Of a stretch of 64,000 bases of DNA, positions 1 to 12,029 are shown piece after piece; position 1 is the stretch's first letter; each line of letters begins with the position of its first letter. Below the pieces are notes generated by a model. That model made no database searches. It was not told the DNA's origin and was given only the letters and a program-made list of their open reading frames with translations. The stretch covers positions 5,704,001 through 5,768,000 of the forward strand of contig NC_091272.1 in the NCBI RefSeq assembly GCF_042100115.1. The letters run 5' to 3'. This DNA comes from Alternaria dauci (taxonomy: Eukaryota; Ascomycota; Dothideomycetes; Pleosporales; Pleosporaceae). The position numbers and the translations under genes are program-made.

Positions 1-861
1 GGAGAGCACCTCCAGGATGGATCTGAATACTGATTATGGACATGACATCGTCATGTAGACATAATTTTGCGTCGTAACTACAAATCTGTCCACTTCTTCC
101 CATTTTACACTACTTTCCATTTGAAGCCGAGTGCCTGAAACTAGCGTGCTTGTATCCAAATTTCTAGTCATATGCAAAAGACTTCAAATGCACACCACTC
201 ATTGTTCATGGAGCAGATATATCCTGTCTCCAAGGCAGCAAGTCAACATCAGAATAAGGTTGGTTTTTGCGAGAGTCGAGGGCGTCGTCAGCTTTGCAGC
301 GGCGCATAGGTCGACTCTAAGGCTCGCCTCGGATGCGTAGAAGCGCCAAACACAACCCCCCTTGCCCTCAACCAGACCGCCTCGCGTTCTGCCTAGAACA
401 TACCTACCCACAACAACAACGTCAGCGCTTATACACTCCACGTAGCCTGCAAAACCTCGGCATGCAGTAGCAAGGGGAGCTTGACGCCCGGGCGCTGCCG
501 TGACCTTGGCCATGTAATCGATTCAACTGCACCTTATCGCCGCGAAACCCGCTGCGGGCGCTAAGCTTCCAGCTTTCACAGGTCTGCCAGCACTGCCGAG
601 CAAGCACAGGCCATCTTTGCATCGCCAACCCCCAAGTCTAGTCATGTACACCTGAACGATCATTCACTTATCCTGAAAAGTCGACCCGCAATCATGTTCC
701 CATTCTAAACGAGCTGTAGGAAGCTCAGCCGTTAAGCGCTTGATTGTTGCGCGGATTGACATACTCCAGGAGGCCGCCAATGATTAACTCTAGCACGCCC
801 TACAGGGCGTCACATATTGACCGCTCATGTGTTCTCAAACTCCTGTCAAGCGAACATACGC
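1..861. other. Intergenic, upstream of the first DUF3176 gene
   Basis: No convincing gene. The open frames on both strands are short, overlap one another and resemble no family I know. The right end presumably holds the promoter of the DUF3176 pseudogene. No tRNA or repeat was seen. Confidence 0.5.
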
Positions 862-3060
862 ATGATGTCACCACAACGAGAGAGGCAGCTACCCCTTTCA
901 CTCGCGCAGCCGCAATACCCGTACTCCTCGTCAGTCGATGAAGGCTCGAATACACCAGCTCCGCCATCGTATCGAGCATCTGTCCATGACAAACATCCTC
1001 TCGATTTTCCAGGACGTATCGAACAGAAGCTAGCGCAATACAACACGTCCCAGAATGTATTCAAACGCTGGCTGTTCGAGATCATCAGCGTGTCGACAAG
1101 CGCTGTCTGCATGGGTAGGACAGCTTCGGCTCTGCCTGTTCTATACGTATGCTGACGCTGGCACCAGGCGCGATCATTGGATTACTCTATTTTCTTCATG
1201 ATCAACCTCTCAACAAATAGCCCCCAGGCTTGACCATCATCACGATCCTTTCGAAGATTGCCTCGGGAGCACTGATCCTACCTATATCAGAGGCCATTGG
1301 GCAGCTGAAGTGGACGTGGTTCCATGGGAAGAAATCCAGAGACGTATTCGATTTCGAAATTTTCGATAAAGCATCGCGTGGCGCATGGGGGGTCATTTAT
1401 GCTTTTGTGCCAAACAAAGGGCAGGTCACTCGCTGCTTTAGGCGCTCTTTTGACAGTTCTGCTACTGGCGATTGATACCTTCTTTCAACAAGTAACGGAT
1501 TTGCAGGAGCGCTGGACGTTGCAGGGAAATAGCTCCATTCCGCGGAGTATACGATATACCCCTTCCGACGTACTTACCTATGACAGCACATACGATGACA
1601 CGCCTCTGGCTCAGATGAACCAAGATCTCAAAAGGGCCCTAGATCCATTCTTGTATCACCAAAACGGCACGCGTCCTTTCCTTACGGAGGGTGGTCCTCA
1701 AGCAGAAATACCACTCGTATGCCCAACGAGTCGATGTGAGTGGCCGGCCTACCAGTCTCTGGGAGTTTGCAGTGCCTGCGAAGACGTTTCATACCTTCTT
1801 GAATATCACTGTCTTACCATGACGATGGACTGGGTCAGAAATGCAACTGGTCCTGGAACGGAAGATACCTATTCCAATGGTGAGATATACTTTTCATTAC
1901 TGCCGTCAGTCTCTATTATGCCAAGCAAAGCGATCATCTGATCACTTAACAAAATATACTGCGACTAACAACCTATCTACTCAGGCACCGCTTGCGGCTA
2001 CTTCTTGAACGCGACGAGTTCATCTCCTGTGCTTATGTCGGGTTACAGGGTTGAAAACAGCACCGATTCACCTTACGGAGAGACCCTTCTCATGCGCACA
2101 CTACCGCTTGCCACAAATCCTCTCAGAAAGCCGCTGTACGGGGGGTCTATCAACTTCAAGCACATCAACTACCCCATTATCGATGCGCTCATCGTAAGCG
2201 CAGCTGATGGTTCTGCGGATAGTGTCTATCGTAAAACACTCCCCGTTGCTCACGAATGTGTCTTGTCTTGGTGCGTCAAAACCCTTCGCTCCTCGTACGC
2301 ACAGGGGGGCTATGAAGAGCAGGTGATCGAGACTTTCACAAATACAACACCAACCGACTACCCCTGGTGGGCCGAGCAGATTCCGGGCGACTACACGTAT
2401 ACGGAGTTCCATGAGAACATTATGATAACTCCACCTTCTAACGACAGCAATATCGCTTCTTTCGGCGTCTCCAATGATACATTCTTACTCACGGTCATTG
2501 TTCTGGATGAGGTATTTCCTTCCATGATTACTGTCTCCGATCCTTCAGCAAAGCCATACCTAAAGGTCCGAACCAGCTTTACGGACCAAGTTAGATTCAG
2601 AGAAGTGCACTTCAACCCTTGGCTTGCTCCCAACAACGTTACCTACCACATGGAAAGAATTGCACGGGCTATGACGAATGTTGTCAGGTCAGATGCTGAC
2701 AGCAACGAACTGATCATTGGGAGCGCTTCCTCATCGGAGACATATGTGAGAGTTGAATGGGGCTGGCTCACCTTTCCTTTGGTCATGCTTATTCTGAGTA
2801 TCGGATTTTTGGTAGCTACGATGATTAAAACTTCACAAAAAACATACGACGGCATCGGCACCTGGAAGACTTCGGCTATGCCAGCGCTGATATACAGTCT
2901 ACCGAAAGACCTGCAACAGGGACTCACAACGTCTGCGACGTCGAGATCTATTTCGAAGAGGAGGTCAAAGAAGGTCAGAATCAGACTGATGCCGAAACAA
3001 GGATGGCGGGTTTCTGGCCAAATTCAACCGGCACCGTCGGCTCCGCCGGGGTTCATATAG
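862..3060 (+). pseudogene. DUF3176 membrane protein, disrupted copy
   Basis: Tandem paralogue of the gene at 3696-5856 and of the fungal DUF3176 family, whose function is unknown. Start ATG 862. Exons 862-1114, 1168-1879 and 1985-3060 are inferred from GT-AG sites and alignment to the neighbour. Family hallmarks are visible: LPISEAIGQLKWTWFHG, FEIFDKASRG, a membrane segment before IDTFFQQV, TACGYFLN and a C-terminal membrane segment near WGWLTFP. Two lesions break it. An in-frame TAG lies at 1218-1220, where the paralogue has Ser. A G6 run at about 1386-1391 has one base too many, so FEIFDKASRGAW is read in one frame and SFMLLCQTKGRSLAALGALL in the next. An alternative acceptor at 1227 would skip the stop but loses a membrane segment and cannot repair the frameshift. 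The rest is intact, so the loss looks recent. A sequencing error in the G run remains possible. Without the lesions it would encode about 679 residues. Confidence 0.8.
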
Positions 3061-3695
3061 TTGCAAACCTCTGCATACGATGCGTACATACAAATAACGA
3101 AGATTTGTGATAAGCTATTCGTATCACCATGACATACCGAAGATCTTTGAGCGATGTCACAGCCTACATTATGAGCAAATTGACATAGCGCATAGCGACT
3201 GGTATTAGTGCCGATTTCGGCGAAATACAATGCGAGCATCGTCATCGCGGAGCTGATCTCGCTTGATGAGGCTTAGCTCGGCCAATATCTCCTGTTCGCC
3301 CTCACGGCTCCCTGTCATTGTCACCCAAACCGCATCGACTAGATTCCATCTCCATTCTTGAACAACAAGCAATACTCAAGTTCGCGAGTGCCTTTAATAT
3401 CGCGATACCCGGTCTTACAGTGTCATAATGCCGGCCACCACGTGCAGCAGCTGCCAGCTTGTCGCTGTGCCGCAGCGCTAACAGCGGAGCTCCTATAGGC
3501 GTACGATAACGAAGCGCACGCTCAACTCTAGAAGGAAGTACGCGCAACTTGGCGCTATGTTCTTATGATGGTCGGACATTTAGTACGACCTGGACGTCCA
3601 GTCTATACACTTTCATAGACGTTGGTTCGCGATTGTCTTTATTTCAAGCCTCGGCGACCGTCTTTCCAACAAGATAATCATCACTCACGATCCCC
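3061..3695. other. Intergenic between the two DUF3176 copies
   Basis: A 635-bp spacer that must hold the 3' end of the broken copy and the promoter of the intact one. No coding frame or repeat stands out. Confidence 0.5.
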
Positions 3696-5856
3696 ATGGA
3701 CAGCCACGGCCCACGCTATATCGATGCAAGCCCTACAATAATGGCTCCCATTTCGACAGCCACAAGACAGCGAGCTTTTCCAATCACACAACAAGGCGAT
3801 CGATATCGACGACCGTGTACGCCTGGGTCGCTGGAATCATCAGAGAACGAGAAATCATCGCTTGACTTCACACAACGGATCGAGAGAAAGTTGGCAGAGT
3901 ACAACGCATCCGACAATGTCTTCAAGAGATGGCTGTTTGAAATGTCGAGTTGGCTCGTCAGCGCATGTTCCATGATCGCGATAGTCTTGATATATGTCCG
4001 TATCAAAGACCAACCAATGTCCTCAAGTGGTGCCTTCCTTACCTGGACTAACGTGCTGGGAAAGGTTGCTTCTGCCGCCTTGATAGTCCCAACAACAGAA
4101 GCGCTCGGTCAGTTGAAATGGAACTGGTTTCACAACTCCAAGGCTATGTGGGATTTCGAGATCTTCGACAAAGCTTCTCGTGGACCGCTAGGGGCATTAA
4201 TGCTTCTATATCGTACGAAAGGCCGCTCATTAGCAGCACTTGGTGCTCTCTTGATACTTCTACTCCTTGCTATCGATACGTTCTTCCAACAAGTTGCTGA
4301 AATTTCCGACCGTTGGACTCTCCAGGAAACTCTCGCGGCAGCGCCCAAGGCATATACATACGAAGCTGGCTACCCAAAAGAGTACCTGGACGGCTATGAG
4401 AATGCTTCAGACGATAAAGACACGTTCTTGGTGATCGAAAAGTTTTCCTATGGCGACGGAATTCGGCCAGTCTTATTTGGAAACGCCGTTCGCCCTGACA
4501 TCTCGGTTGTAAGTGCTATGCGTTGCGGGTTTCATCCTTGTTCTACTAGTTCCGTTAATGATTTTTACACAAGCTGACTGTATTTAGTTCTGCCCGACCA
4601 GTAATTGTACGTGGCCTCTGTACAAGACACTTGGTGTTTGCAGTCAATGCGCGGATATATCTGCTCATCTCTCATTCGCATGTTTGTCGCACACTGCAGA
4701 CTGGACGGCCGATTCACAGGGTTTATTCGATCTCGAGAAGCCGTACCCTAACGCAACGGCGTGTGGTTATTTTCTAAACGCGACAAGTGACAATCCGACG
4801 TTGATGTCAGGGTATCTATGGGACACGGGCAATTTGACCGCCGGCGAAGCCCTGGTCATGCGCACTCTGCCACTGACTCAGATAACCTCGAAAGAACCTT
4901 TGTACGGCAATGGCTCAATCAATTTCAAGCACATACGTCACAGTATCCAAGACGTTTTGATCGTTTCCACGAGCGATGGCACAGCTGAATCTGTGTACCG
5001 GAACGAGACCCCCGTGGCGCAGGAGTGTCATCTCTCTTGGTGTGTCAAAACCATGAGATCTTCATACACATCTGGTGGGTATAGTGAGGAGGTTCTTGAC
5101 ACAGTGTTCAACACTACCTCTGGTCCGTTTCCTTGGCAATCCTTCTCTGCCAACGATGAGACTGGAGAATATTTCGAAATCTTCTACATGAACAACATCA
5201 CTCTCGAAGTAGAAGACATCACTGGCAATCCTGAGCCCGCCAAATATAGTGTGTCAAACGCTACTGCTCTATCAATAATGCAAGGCTTCACCGATATATT
5301 CCCCGCGTACACTACTCATGCCAACGAATCAGCTCCTCCTATTTTACGCTACAAGACATGGAAGAGTGGTGCCCCATGGCACCAAACGCTCTTCTTCAAC
5401 CCGTGGGTTGGCCCAAACAACGTCACGAAACACATGGAGAGGCTGGCTACAGCGCTGACCAACATAATACGATCAGCACCCAGTCGTCAGGATGTTGAAG
5501 GTCACGCATTCTCCAAAGACACTTTTGTGTCCGTTAGATGGGAATGGCTTACATTTCCACTTCTCCTGCTGGTCCTAAGCTTTGTCTTTCTGGTTTCGAC
5601 AATTATCAAAACGTCCAAGGATACAGAAGCAGGCATCTGGAAGACATCTGCAATGCCGACCCTTATCTACAGTCTGCCAAAGGAGATGCAGACTCAGTTT
5701 ACAGAATCGAAATCCTGGGATACCGTACACGAGACAAAGAAAGTCCGGATAAGGCTGCTACCAAAGACGGGGTGGAGAGTATCTGGTCAGAGTCAACTGA
5801 GTAGTTCACCACAACCACCACATCCCGCTGTTCAGGCGCCACGTGGTTGGATATGA
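3696..5856 (+). CDS. DUF3176 multi-pass membrane protein
   Basis: Intact member of the fungal DUF3176 family, 693 aa. ATG 3696 follows a clean CACGATCCCC context. Exons 3696-4508 and 4588-5856 are joined by a 79-bp phase-0 intron (GTAAGT...TTAG). The N-terminal 50 residues are polar. Hydrophobic segments lie around residues 85-105 (SACSMIAIVLIYV), 115-135 (ASAALIVPTTEALGQL) and 168-190 (LGALLILLLLAIDTFF). A long, Asn- and Cys-containing, presumably extracytoplasmic region follows, with several N-glycosylation sequons and the motif TACGYFLNAT. A last membrane helix sits near WEWLTFPLLLLVLSFVFLV, followed by a basic tail. Molecular function is unknown; a surface or secretory-pathway location is inferred from the topology. 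None of the introns of the broken upstream paralogue occur here, and its own intron is absent there. Confidence 0.85.
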
Positions 5857-7099
5857 AGAATACTGTAAAAGATAGAGGATAAGAATAGTACTCACGTTAC
5901 AACGCGCAGCACCGCATCTTACATTATATTGAGTCTTACAGATGATAGTCAGTCACACCATCTCTCCACCTACTTCCCGTAAGCATAGAATGAGCTCTTC
6001 GTGTTTGTTTTTCTTTCGTTTCTTTTTGTCTGCTTTTCCAATCTTTTCTCCTTCCACAACGAAAATCCATTTCCACGTCCTCCTTTCAAGACCGTACACG
6101 AACACACAACCGCTAGCAGCAGAAGGGTTAACATTATCGAAGCAGCATCTAGTCATAGGGTATAGCCCTTTGTCACAATGAGCACATTCATTGATTCATC
6201 GATATCAGCAGAGAACTCGACGAGCCCAAGGATCGCATATAGCGTATGTGCCAGCCACTACCATCGCACAACTCTTCTACTTCTGTTGTTCACGTCGTAC
6301 CAATGGCCATCGCGCCCTGACATTGTCTCCATTTCGCGTTCGAGTCTGCGGAGAGAGTGACCCAAAGCAATAAATCGAGTTCATTCTCTCGTCAGAGTAA
6401 TGAAACAAGGCGTATAGTTCGACAGGCGAGCACACGAGGCTGAGGCGGGCATCCATGTTCACGAAATCAGCCTTACGACAGCGGAGCTAGCGCGTGGCTT
6501 GGGTAAGAGGAGTCGCGTGATACCTGTCGTGGGACGTAAGCGCTGCGTGCCTCCCCACATGCGGGGTTCTGCAAAGCGTGTGAGGCTCGCAAACAAGGTG
6601 CGGTGGGTGTATGCGGATGGGAGATTTTATACATTCAGTGGCTCGCTATTACACTGTAAAATTGCAGATGGCGCCAGGGTATCATACAAAGCATCATTCT
6701 CAGATGCTGTCCTTCTTCCGCCTCCTCCTTCAGTTGCTTCAACTGTCGCGTCCGTTCAGATTATCGTTTCATTATCGCACGCCGTCCTTCGTCAATCTGG
6801 TGCTGGCACCCGCAGCATCGCAAGCTGTAGCGCTTCTGGTGCGACTGTCAGCCGCGCTGACACTACGAGAATGCCAGGATCATGACTTACTTGATGATGC
6901 CGTTTGCTTCAAAAATAAAGAAGCCCTCGTGCTTGAGAAAACTCCGAGGCTCATAGGTTCAAGGACTTTTGTATGCTCAAAAGCACGCTTGATGAGATAC
7001 CGAATGATGCGACACCTCGTCTGTCGCAGATATGTATATGCAGAGCCGTGAGGAACCCGCATGTGGTGTCTCACGATTTTGCAGGCCATCACAACCCCT
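5857..7099. other. Intergenic, no gene recognised
   Basis: A 1.24-kb stretch between the DUF3176 gene and the 3' end of the polysaccharide cluster. A pyrimidine-rich stretch lies near 5995-6060. Short open frames at about 6499-7051 show no family signature. I see no transposon remnant. Confidence 0.45.
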
Positions 7100-8416
7100 T
7101 CAGACCAGCCTGCCGATCAGCAAGCTCCCATCGCCCCCGTTTGTCCGTAACTCCGGGTTGCGATATACAGTGTGCGCTGGTCTGGGTAGTACGGGGCCTT
7201 GACTGTCCCAACTATCCTGACTCTGATTCCTCGACGGTTCGGCTTCAGCCTGCTGTACATGAATGGTCGGGACTTCTGGTGATGTATGTGTCTTCGAGAA
7301 CGGGGAGCGGAATTTAGGCAGCGACATGGTCTTGGGCGGGTCGCTATGTGACGGCAAGATCTCGGGCTGCTCGAGAGTGCTGCACTCGATGAACTCTTCG
7401 TTGCGCGAGGCGGAGCGCGAGCGCTTCTGGTGTCCGCTCCCTGGTGTCGAGCCGCAGCGCATGGAGTCACCGACGGAGCTGAACTTGCGTGCGATGATAT
7501 CATCTAGGACGGACTTGAAGTCGTCAAGGAAGATGGTATCGGATGCGCACTTGAACACAAGCGCAAACCGCCAGTACGGGTTGATACCGCTGGTGGCTGT
7601 CACCTTTGCCGCGCTGACAGCAACGTCGGTCAGCAGAAAGGCAATGGAAATGATCATGCATGTCAGCATGACGCCAAACCTCCTGTTTATACCGACTAGG
7701 GTCCAAAGACTGAAGGCGTAAGTCTTCTTGATAGCATGTATGAGCCGCCAGGTGGTAAATATCCACCAAGGATCACGGAACAGAGCCTCCCAAGGTCGCA
7801 TACGAACGTTGACGCTGGAGCCGACTTTGAGTTGATTGAAGTAGGCAAAGTTCGACCATGCCTCCGCTATCCAGAAGGGTTGAACGCAGAGTAGAGATAT
7901 GATGAAGAATCGAGAGCCCCATCGTGGCAAGAACGGCCGAATCTTGAGCCAAGATACGATATTATGGAGGAAATAGGATATGAAAAGCAGGGTGGCAGTC
8001 GCGCTGAGGTACCAGCCGTAGCTGGGGTCTTCGACGAAGATGAAGGTGCCGTGCCAAATAGCAAGAACAAGCTGAGTCTGTCAGTACTTTGTGTGTGGCT
8101 TGAGGCGAGTTGCATAGCTGAACTTTTGTAGAAGCTGTCACGCGACAGCCCAAAAGCAACAACACTCTGCCGCAGCATCTATAACACTCACCTCAAGTAG
8201 AATAAGCTTGTGAAGCAATATGCCAGAGCGGTAGTTGCAGAAGACGATTAGAATAAGGATAATTAAGCTGCCAACGTTGTATCCTTGAGCCCACGCTTCG
8301 AGAAAGCCGCCCTCGGTAGTCATACTCTCTCTTGTCGGTGGTGAAGTGCGTGTGGTAGCTGTTTCGGGCATGCGCTTTGCCAAAGCGAGCAAATCCATGT
8401 TGCTGAGCGGTGCCAT
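7100..8416 (-). CDS. Fungal multi-pass membrane protein beside GT2 synthase
   Basis: Two exons, 8416-8192 and 8077-7100, joined by a 114-bp phase-0 intron; a second acceptor six bases on (8071) would remove two residues. About 400 aa. I do not recognise a named family. Hydrophobic segments are visible near residues 48-63 (GSLIILILIVFCNY), 76-90 (LVLAIWHGTFIF), 97-115, 125-145, 170-190 and 195-220, suggesting six or seven helices. The C-terminal 170 residues are polar, Ser/Pro-rich and charged, probably cytoplasmic. It is the leftmost gene of the cluster, on the same strand as the glycosyltransferase, and 1.2 kb from it. That position suggests a role in making, exporting or sensing the polymer, but nothing in the sequence proves it. 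The existence of the gene is well supported; the function is open. Confidence 0.75.
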
Positions 8417-9600
8417 GGGCTCGTATCTTGTTAATCCTCAGAGAAGAGTGAAGCTGGAACTGGAGCCATGTACGGCGGCTGTCCTCGAGTGTTGGGTGTA
8501 ATGAGCGAAGTGCGCGCCGAAAAGTGGGTCAAAGCTGAATAGCGACTCGGGCGGGTGAGAGACAGCAAAACGGGATGGAAGAAACCTGGGGTAGGCTACC
8601 TTACATAGGGAAGGATGCACATGCCTGCGGGTAGATCGTGGAGCAAATTGCAACGTTCATACCTGTGCAGCTCTTCCAGTGTGGCGGAAACAGGGCGGTC
8701 TGGCGGCGGGCAGAGCGAGGCAGTCAAGGTTGCTGGTCGCAGCAAGCATCCCTTACTGGCCGAGGGACGGCCAAATAGCTGTGGACTTGATTACTTTGAC
8801 ATTGCAACGGACATGCCGTCGCTCTAAAATCTGACAAGCCCATTGCGCATTCGAGTTCCCCGTTGCGCAGACGCATGGGTTGCGCGTTGGAGCAAATGGG
8901 CGGAGCCGCGTTTTGGTGTGATGCGTTGTTGATGGGCGGTCATGGGCGGTCATGTCAGGCCGTGGCTTAGGCGTGGTTGACAGGGCCTTATCATCTGCTT
9001 GACACGTCTGCCAAAACCTTCGACTGACTCAACGCCAAGCTCTATTGAGCCTCATTTCCTGTGCTACATTTGCGCGCCCTCATGCCTGCGTTCTCCTCAC
9101 TTAGCGGTCTATTTAACACCGGCTACTGCAGGGCGAGTAAGCTATACAGCTCGCGGGCAATATCTGCGTCAGACAAAGGAGTAACCGGTGTCAGCACTCT
9201 ACCTGTACTACGGACGACGTAGAACGGCAAGGACGATCAATGCCATGCCGGACAAATATATAAGCCGTGGTGTCGCAAGAATTTGTCAGGTTGTCAAGGC
9301 AAAGACCAGAAGGTGCGAGCACGGCGTCATCTACCCGAGTAAGCTTAACAAGTCGCCTGCTAGAAGAGCTTGCTCTGTAGGGAAAGTAGATGCGACGGCC
9401 GAACAAACTGTAAACACGCAAACGGTTGTCGCAAGTTTCACTCACAGCCCTGTCGGGTGTCAAGAGGGGTGACGAGCAGGCCGCGTTCCGATTGGTAGGC
9501 GTGACTAGTTCAGGGGGACAAAGGACCCCAGCCTCTCTCCACTTTCTCGTCCTACGCGTGGCACTGTTGACAAAATAAGCCCTGGACCAATATGACCGCT
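8417..9600. other. Intergenic in the polysaccharide cluster
   Basis: A 1.18-kb spacer holding the promoter of the membrane-protein gene and the 3' end of the glycosyltransferase gene. It carries a perfect 10-bp tandem direct repeat (ATGGGCGGTC) at 8932-8951, with a partial third copy near 8895. No coding gene is supported. Confidence 0.5.
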
Positions 9601-11413
9601 CTACTTCGTTTTGTCCGCGACACCTATGCGCGTCTTGCCCCACCGGAAATCGTCCAACTTGTACAGGGTGTAGAGCTGGGTGATGAAGTTGACAGTCGGT
9701 CCAAGGAAGCCATACAACAAAATGCCAATAAACGACTGAAAGGTATCAAGAAGCGAATCAGAGGCTGCGAGGACCACCAGCAGGTCATACGCCAGCCGGA
9801 GATTCCCAAGATGGAACAGAGTGAACTTTGTTTGGCTGTCAAGGTGTCCTATAGTCTGATGTCAGAGTAGTATCGGCAGTCGCAGCTGCAGGGGTACGTA
9901 CGGTAGTATCTCGAAAGATAGAGCGCCGGGTTCACGATCCAGTGCAACACAGAAGAGAACGCGGCTACTCTCTCGATCCAGCCTGTCGACCTACGACTGA
10001 TGAGGAGACTGTCGCTTGTAAGTGGCCCTAAAGTCCATCTACGCCGTTGACTCAACAAGACCGAAGGAGTCGTCGGCACTGTTGTGTACGCCCGCGCAGC
10101 AAGGCATACCCGTGTCCGGACGTGCTCGTATTCTGAGAGAACCAGACAAATGTGGTCCCTGTCTTCGCTCATCATGGATCGGATCGTTCGGAACAGACCA
10201 TCGGTGCCCTTCGGATAATACCCGAATTTGCCCAGGATATGATCACCGCAGGTATACTCTGTAATCCGCAGCAATTGGCAACATCCGGGAAGACAAGTCA
10301 CCTTGCCGCTAGTGAGGCTCTGGCGAAAACGACGGCGGTGCTGACCAACCAGATACTCGGCATTTTGGTAGAGGTAAGCAAACGAAAATGGACCGGAGGC
10401 TCTTGGATCTGGTCGAATGTAACCAGTCACTCCCTGAATATGGTCATCTTCTCTTACAGTCTGCATCAGGTTGAAGACGCACTTTGCTTCAAACCTGGTA
10501 TCCGCGTCCATTCCAACGGCATAATCCACAGACTGGATCGACGCCTTCTCAAGAAACTTCGTCAGCTCGGCGAAGAGCTCGGGTGAGAGCATCGCCAACG
10601 AAGGGCTTGAGTGGCGCTGGTTGAACTTGTGCATGAACGATCGGATGAGAACGATGCCGTCTCGCTTGCCTCGGTTTTCGTTCTTGATAACGCAAACGAT
10701 TGGAAGCCCTCTAAATTCGCCCTTGATGATCTCAACGTCCATTGGAGCACCGTCCCACGCAGTATATGCCTGAGCCATGGACGTACTTCTTGGACGCTCG
10801 ACAATATCCTCCTTCAGGTAGGCGGCAGCTGTTTTGGGTTCGCCCTTGCTGCTGACTCGGCCATCGCAGATTACAACAATGGCCTTCTTGTGAGCATCTA
10901 ATGACTGCTGCTCCGCCAACGAATCCAATGAGTTCATCAGTTCCGAATACGACTCATTGTAGCAACATATCAAGTAGACCAGGCTTTCCGGCTTCTCTGG
11001 TATCTTTGGCTGACGCCGGTAAAATCGCCTTACGATGAAGAAGATTATGACGAGCGTTATCTCGGTGCAATCCACAGTAACTCGGAGCATCAGTTCTGGG
11101 ATCAGGTACCAAAAGAACCTGGACCAATCTGCGAACATGTAAAGCAAGACGCAACTATGATCTGTTATTTACTGACTCGATTCTTGTATGATGAGTGATG
11201 GCCCACTTACTTCAGCGGTATCAAAACAGATAGCAACACATATTTCTCGATCCTCAGCCGACGCGCGTCGACGGTTGGCAGATGTTCGATTGCGCTAGAT
11301 AGGGTTCGGGACGAGAACAAGAAGGATCTTTTGCGGAGCTTGCTGGGTGTATTCTTGATGTTGCCCGCAAAATGAGCTCCTGAGCTCGGTGTCTCGAGAA
11401 TTTCCATCGCCAT
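9601..11413 (-). CDS. Processive family-2 glycosyltransferase, hyaluronan/chitin-synthase-like
   Basis: Polymerises sugar from UDP-sugars at the plasma membrane (family knowledge). Three exons, 11413-11211, 11154-9902 and 9848-9601; the introns are 56 and 53 nt, and the frame closes at 567 aa. A basic N-terminus and two hydrophobic segments (about residues 58-80 and 90-110) precede the GT-A domain. All processive GT2 signatures are present: VVICDG (Asp165), GMDADTRF (DxD, 284-286), MSED (398-399) and QRRRW (437-441). Membrane helices follow, one of them near LLYGFLGPTVNFI, and the tail is short. It resembles the fungal group that includes Cryptococcus Cps1 and Zymoseptoria GT2 (from memory) more than class I-VII chitin synthases, which are far longer. 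Product chemistry cannot be read from sequence; hyaluronan-like or chitin-like polymers are candidates. It is transcribed divergently from the dehydrogenase gene. Confidence 0.88.
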
Positions 11414-12029
11414 GGAAGGTTTTTGCTTGGTGGTATGGTATGACGAACACTGTAGGAGAGCAACATGGCGATGTTTAGTAGTTCGCAGACCTTTCTCGGT
11501 GCAAAACGGGCCAAGGGGTGATCTGCGCAGTCGTCTCCACACCATCCAAGTATCCAGAACGCTGAGTGTAGTAGCAGTGTCAGGCGGTGTACATCAGGGT
11601 AAAACGCAAAACGCAGCTCCGAAGTTCTTCCAGACCCCTAATGACATGATCGTCGTACCGTGACCTGCATATGCAGGTCCCTCTTTCCCGATACGTTTAT
11701 TCAGGATTTTGTCCCCATCTTGATTCCACACCTGCTCGGGGTGACACCGGTGTTATCAGACTGGCGGACCGCTGCAATGCCGAAGCTAACCTTGCGAAGT
11801 ATCAAGACTTGCGTTTAGTGTAACGTTGCCGAATCAAATTTTGCGATCAATGGTATGGTTTAGTGTGTCAGGACGGGCTTGGAACGTGCGTGTGCAGCCT
11901 TGCATGACCAGAGGTGTTACCAAGAACTGAATATCTAATCACCCATATAATCAGAGATCCTCACAGCAGAGCCACCCCTGTGTTTACCCGCGTATTGCAT
12001 TTATTGGCACGATTCGTTTTTTCTGCAAC
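11414..12029. promoter_or_regulatory. Divergent promoter, glycosyltransferase / sugar dehydrogenase
   Basis: A 616-bp region between the two start codons of the cluster's core genes. It contains a perfect 18-bp palindrome (annotated separately), a 10-bp palindrome ACACCGGTGT at 11744-11753, and a TATA-like CATATAA at 11944-11950, about 80 bp before the dehydrogenase ATG. The head-to-head layout implies shared control; this is inference. Confidence 0.6.
11662..11679. promoter_or_regulatory. Perfect 18-bp palindrome, putative operator
   Basis: GACCTGCATATGCAGGTC is a perfect inverted repeat with no spacer. Its centre is CATATG, an E-box form (CANNTG) of the kind bound by bHLH factors. It lies 249 bp from the glycosyltransferase ATG and 351 bp from the dehydrogenase ATG. 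Palindrome and location are seen directly; the binding function is inferred. Confidence 0.5.

Noticed and set aside
1115..1227. Longer first intron that would remove the stop codon of the first DUF3176 copy
   Set aside because: Acceptor at 1227 keeps frame, but it deletes a segment that aligns well with the intact paralogue, and the frameshift downstream remains.
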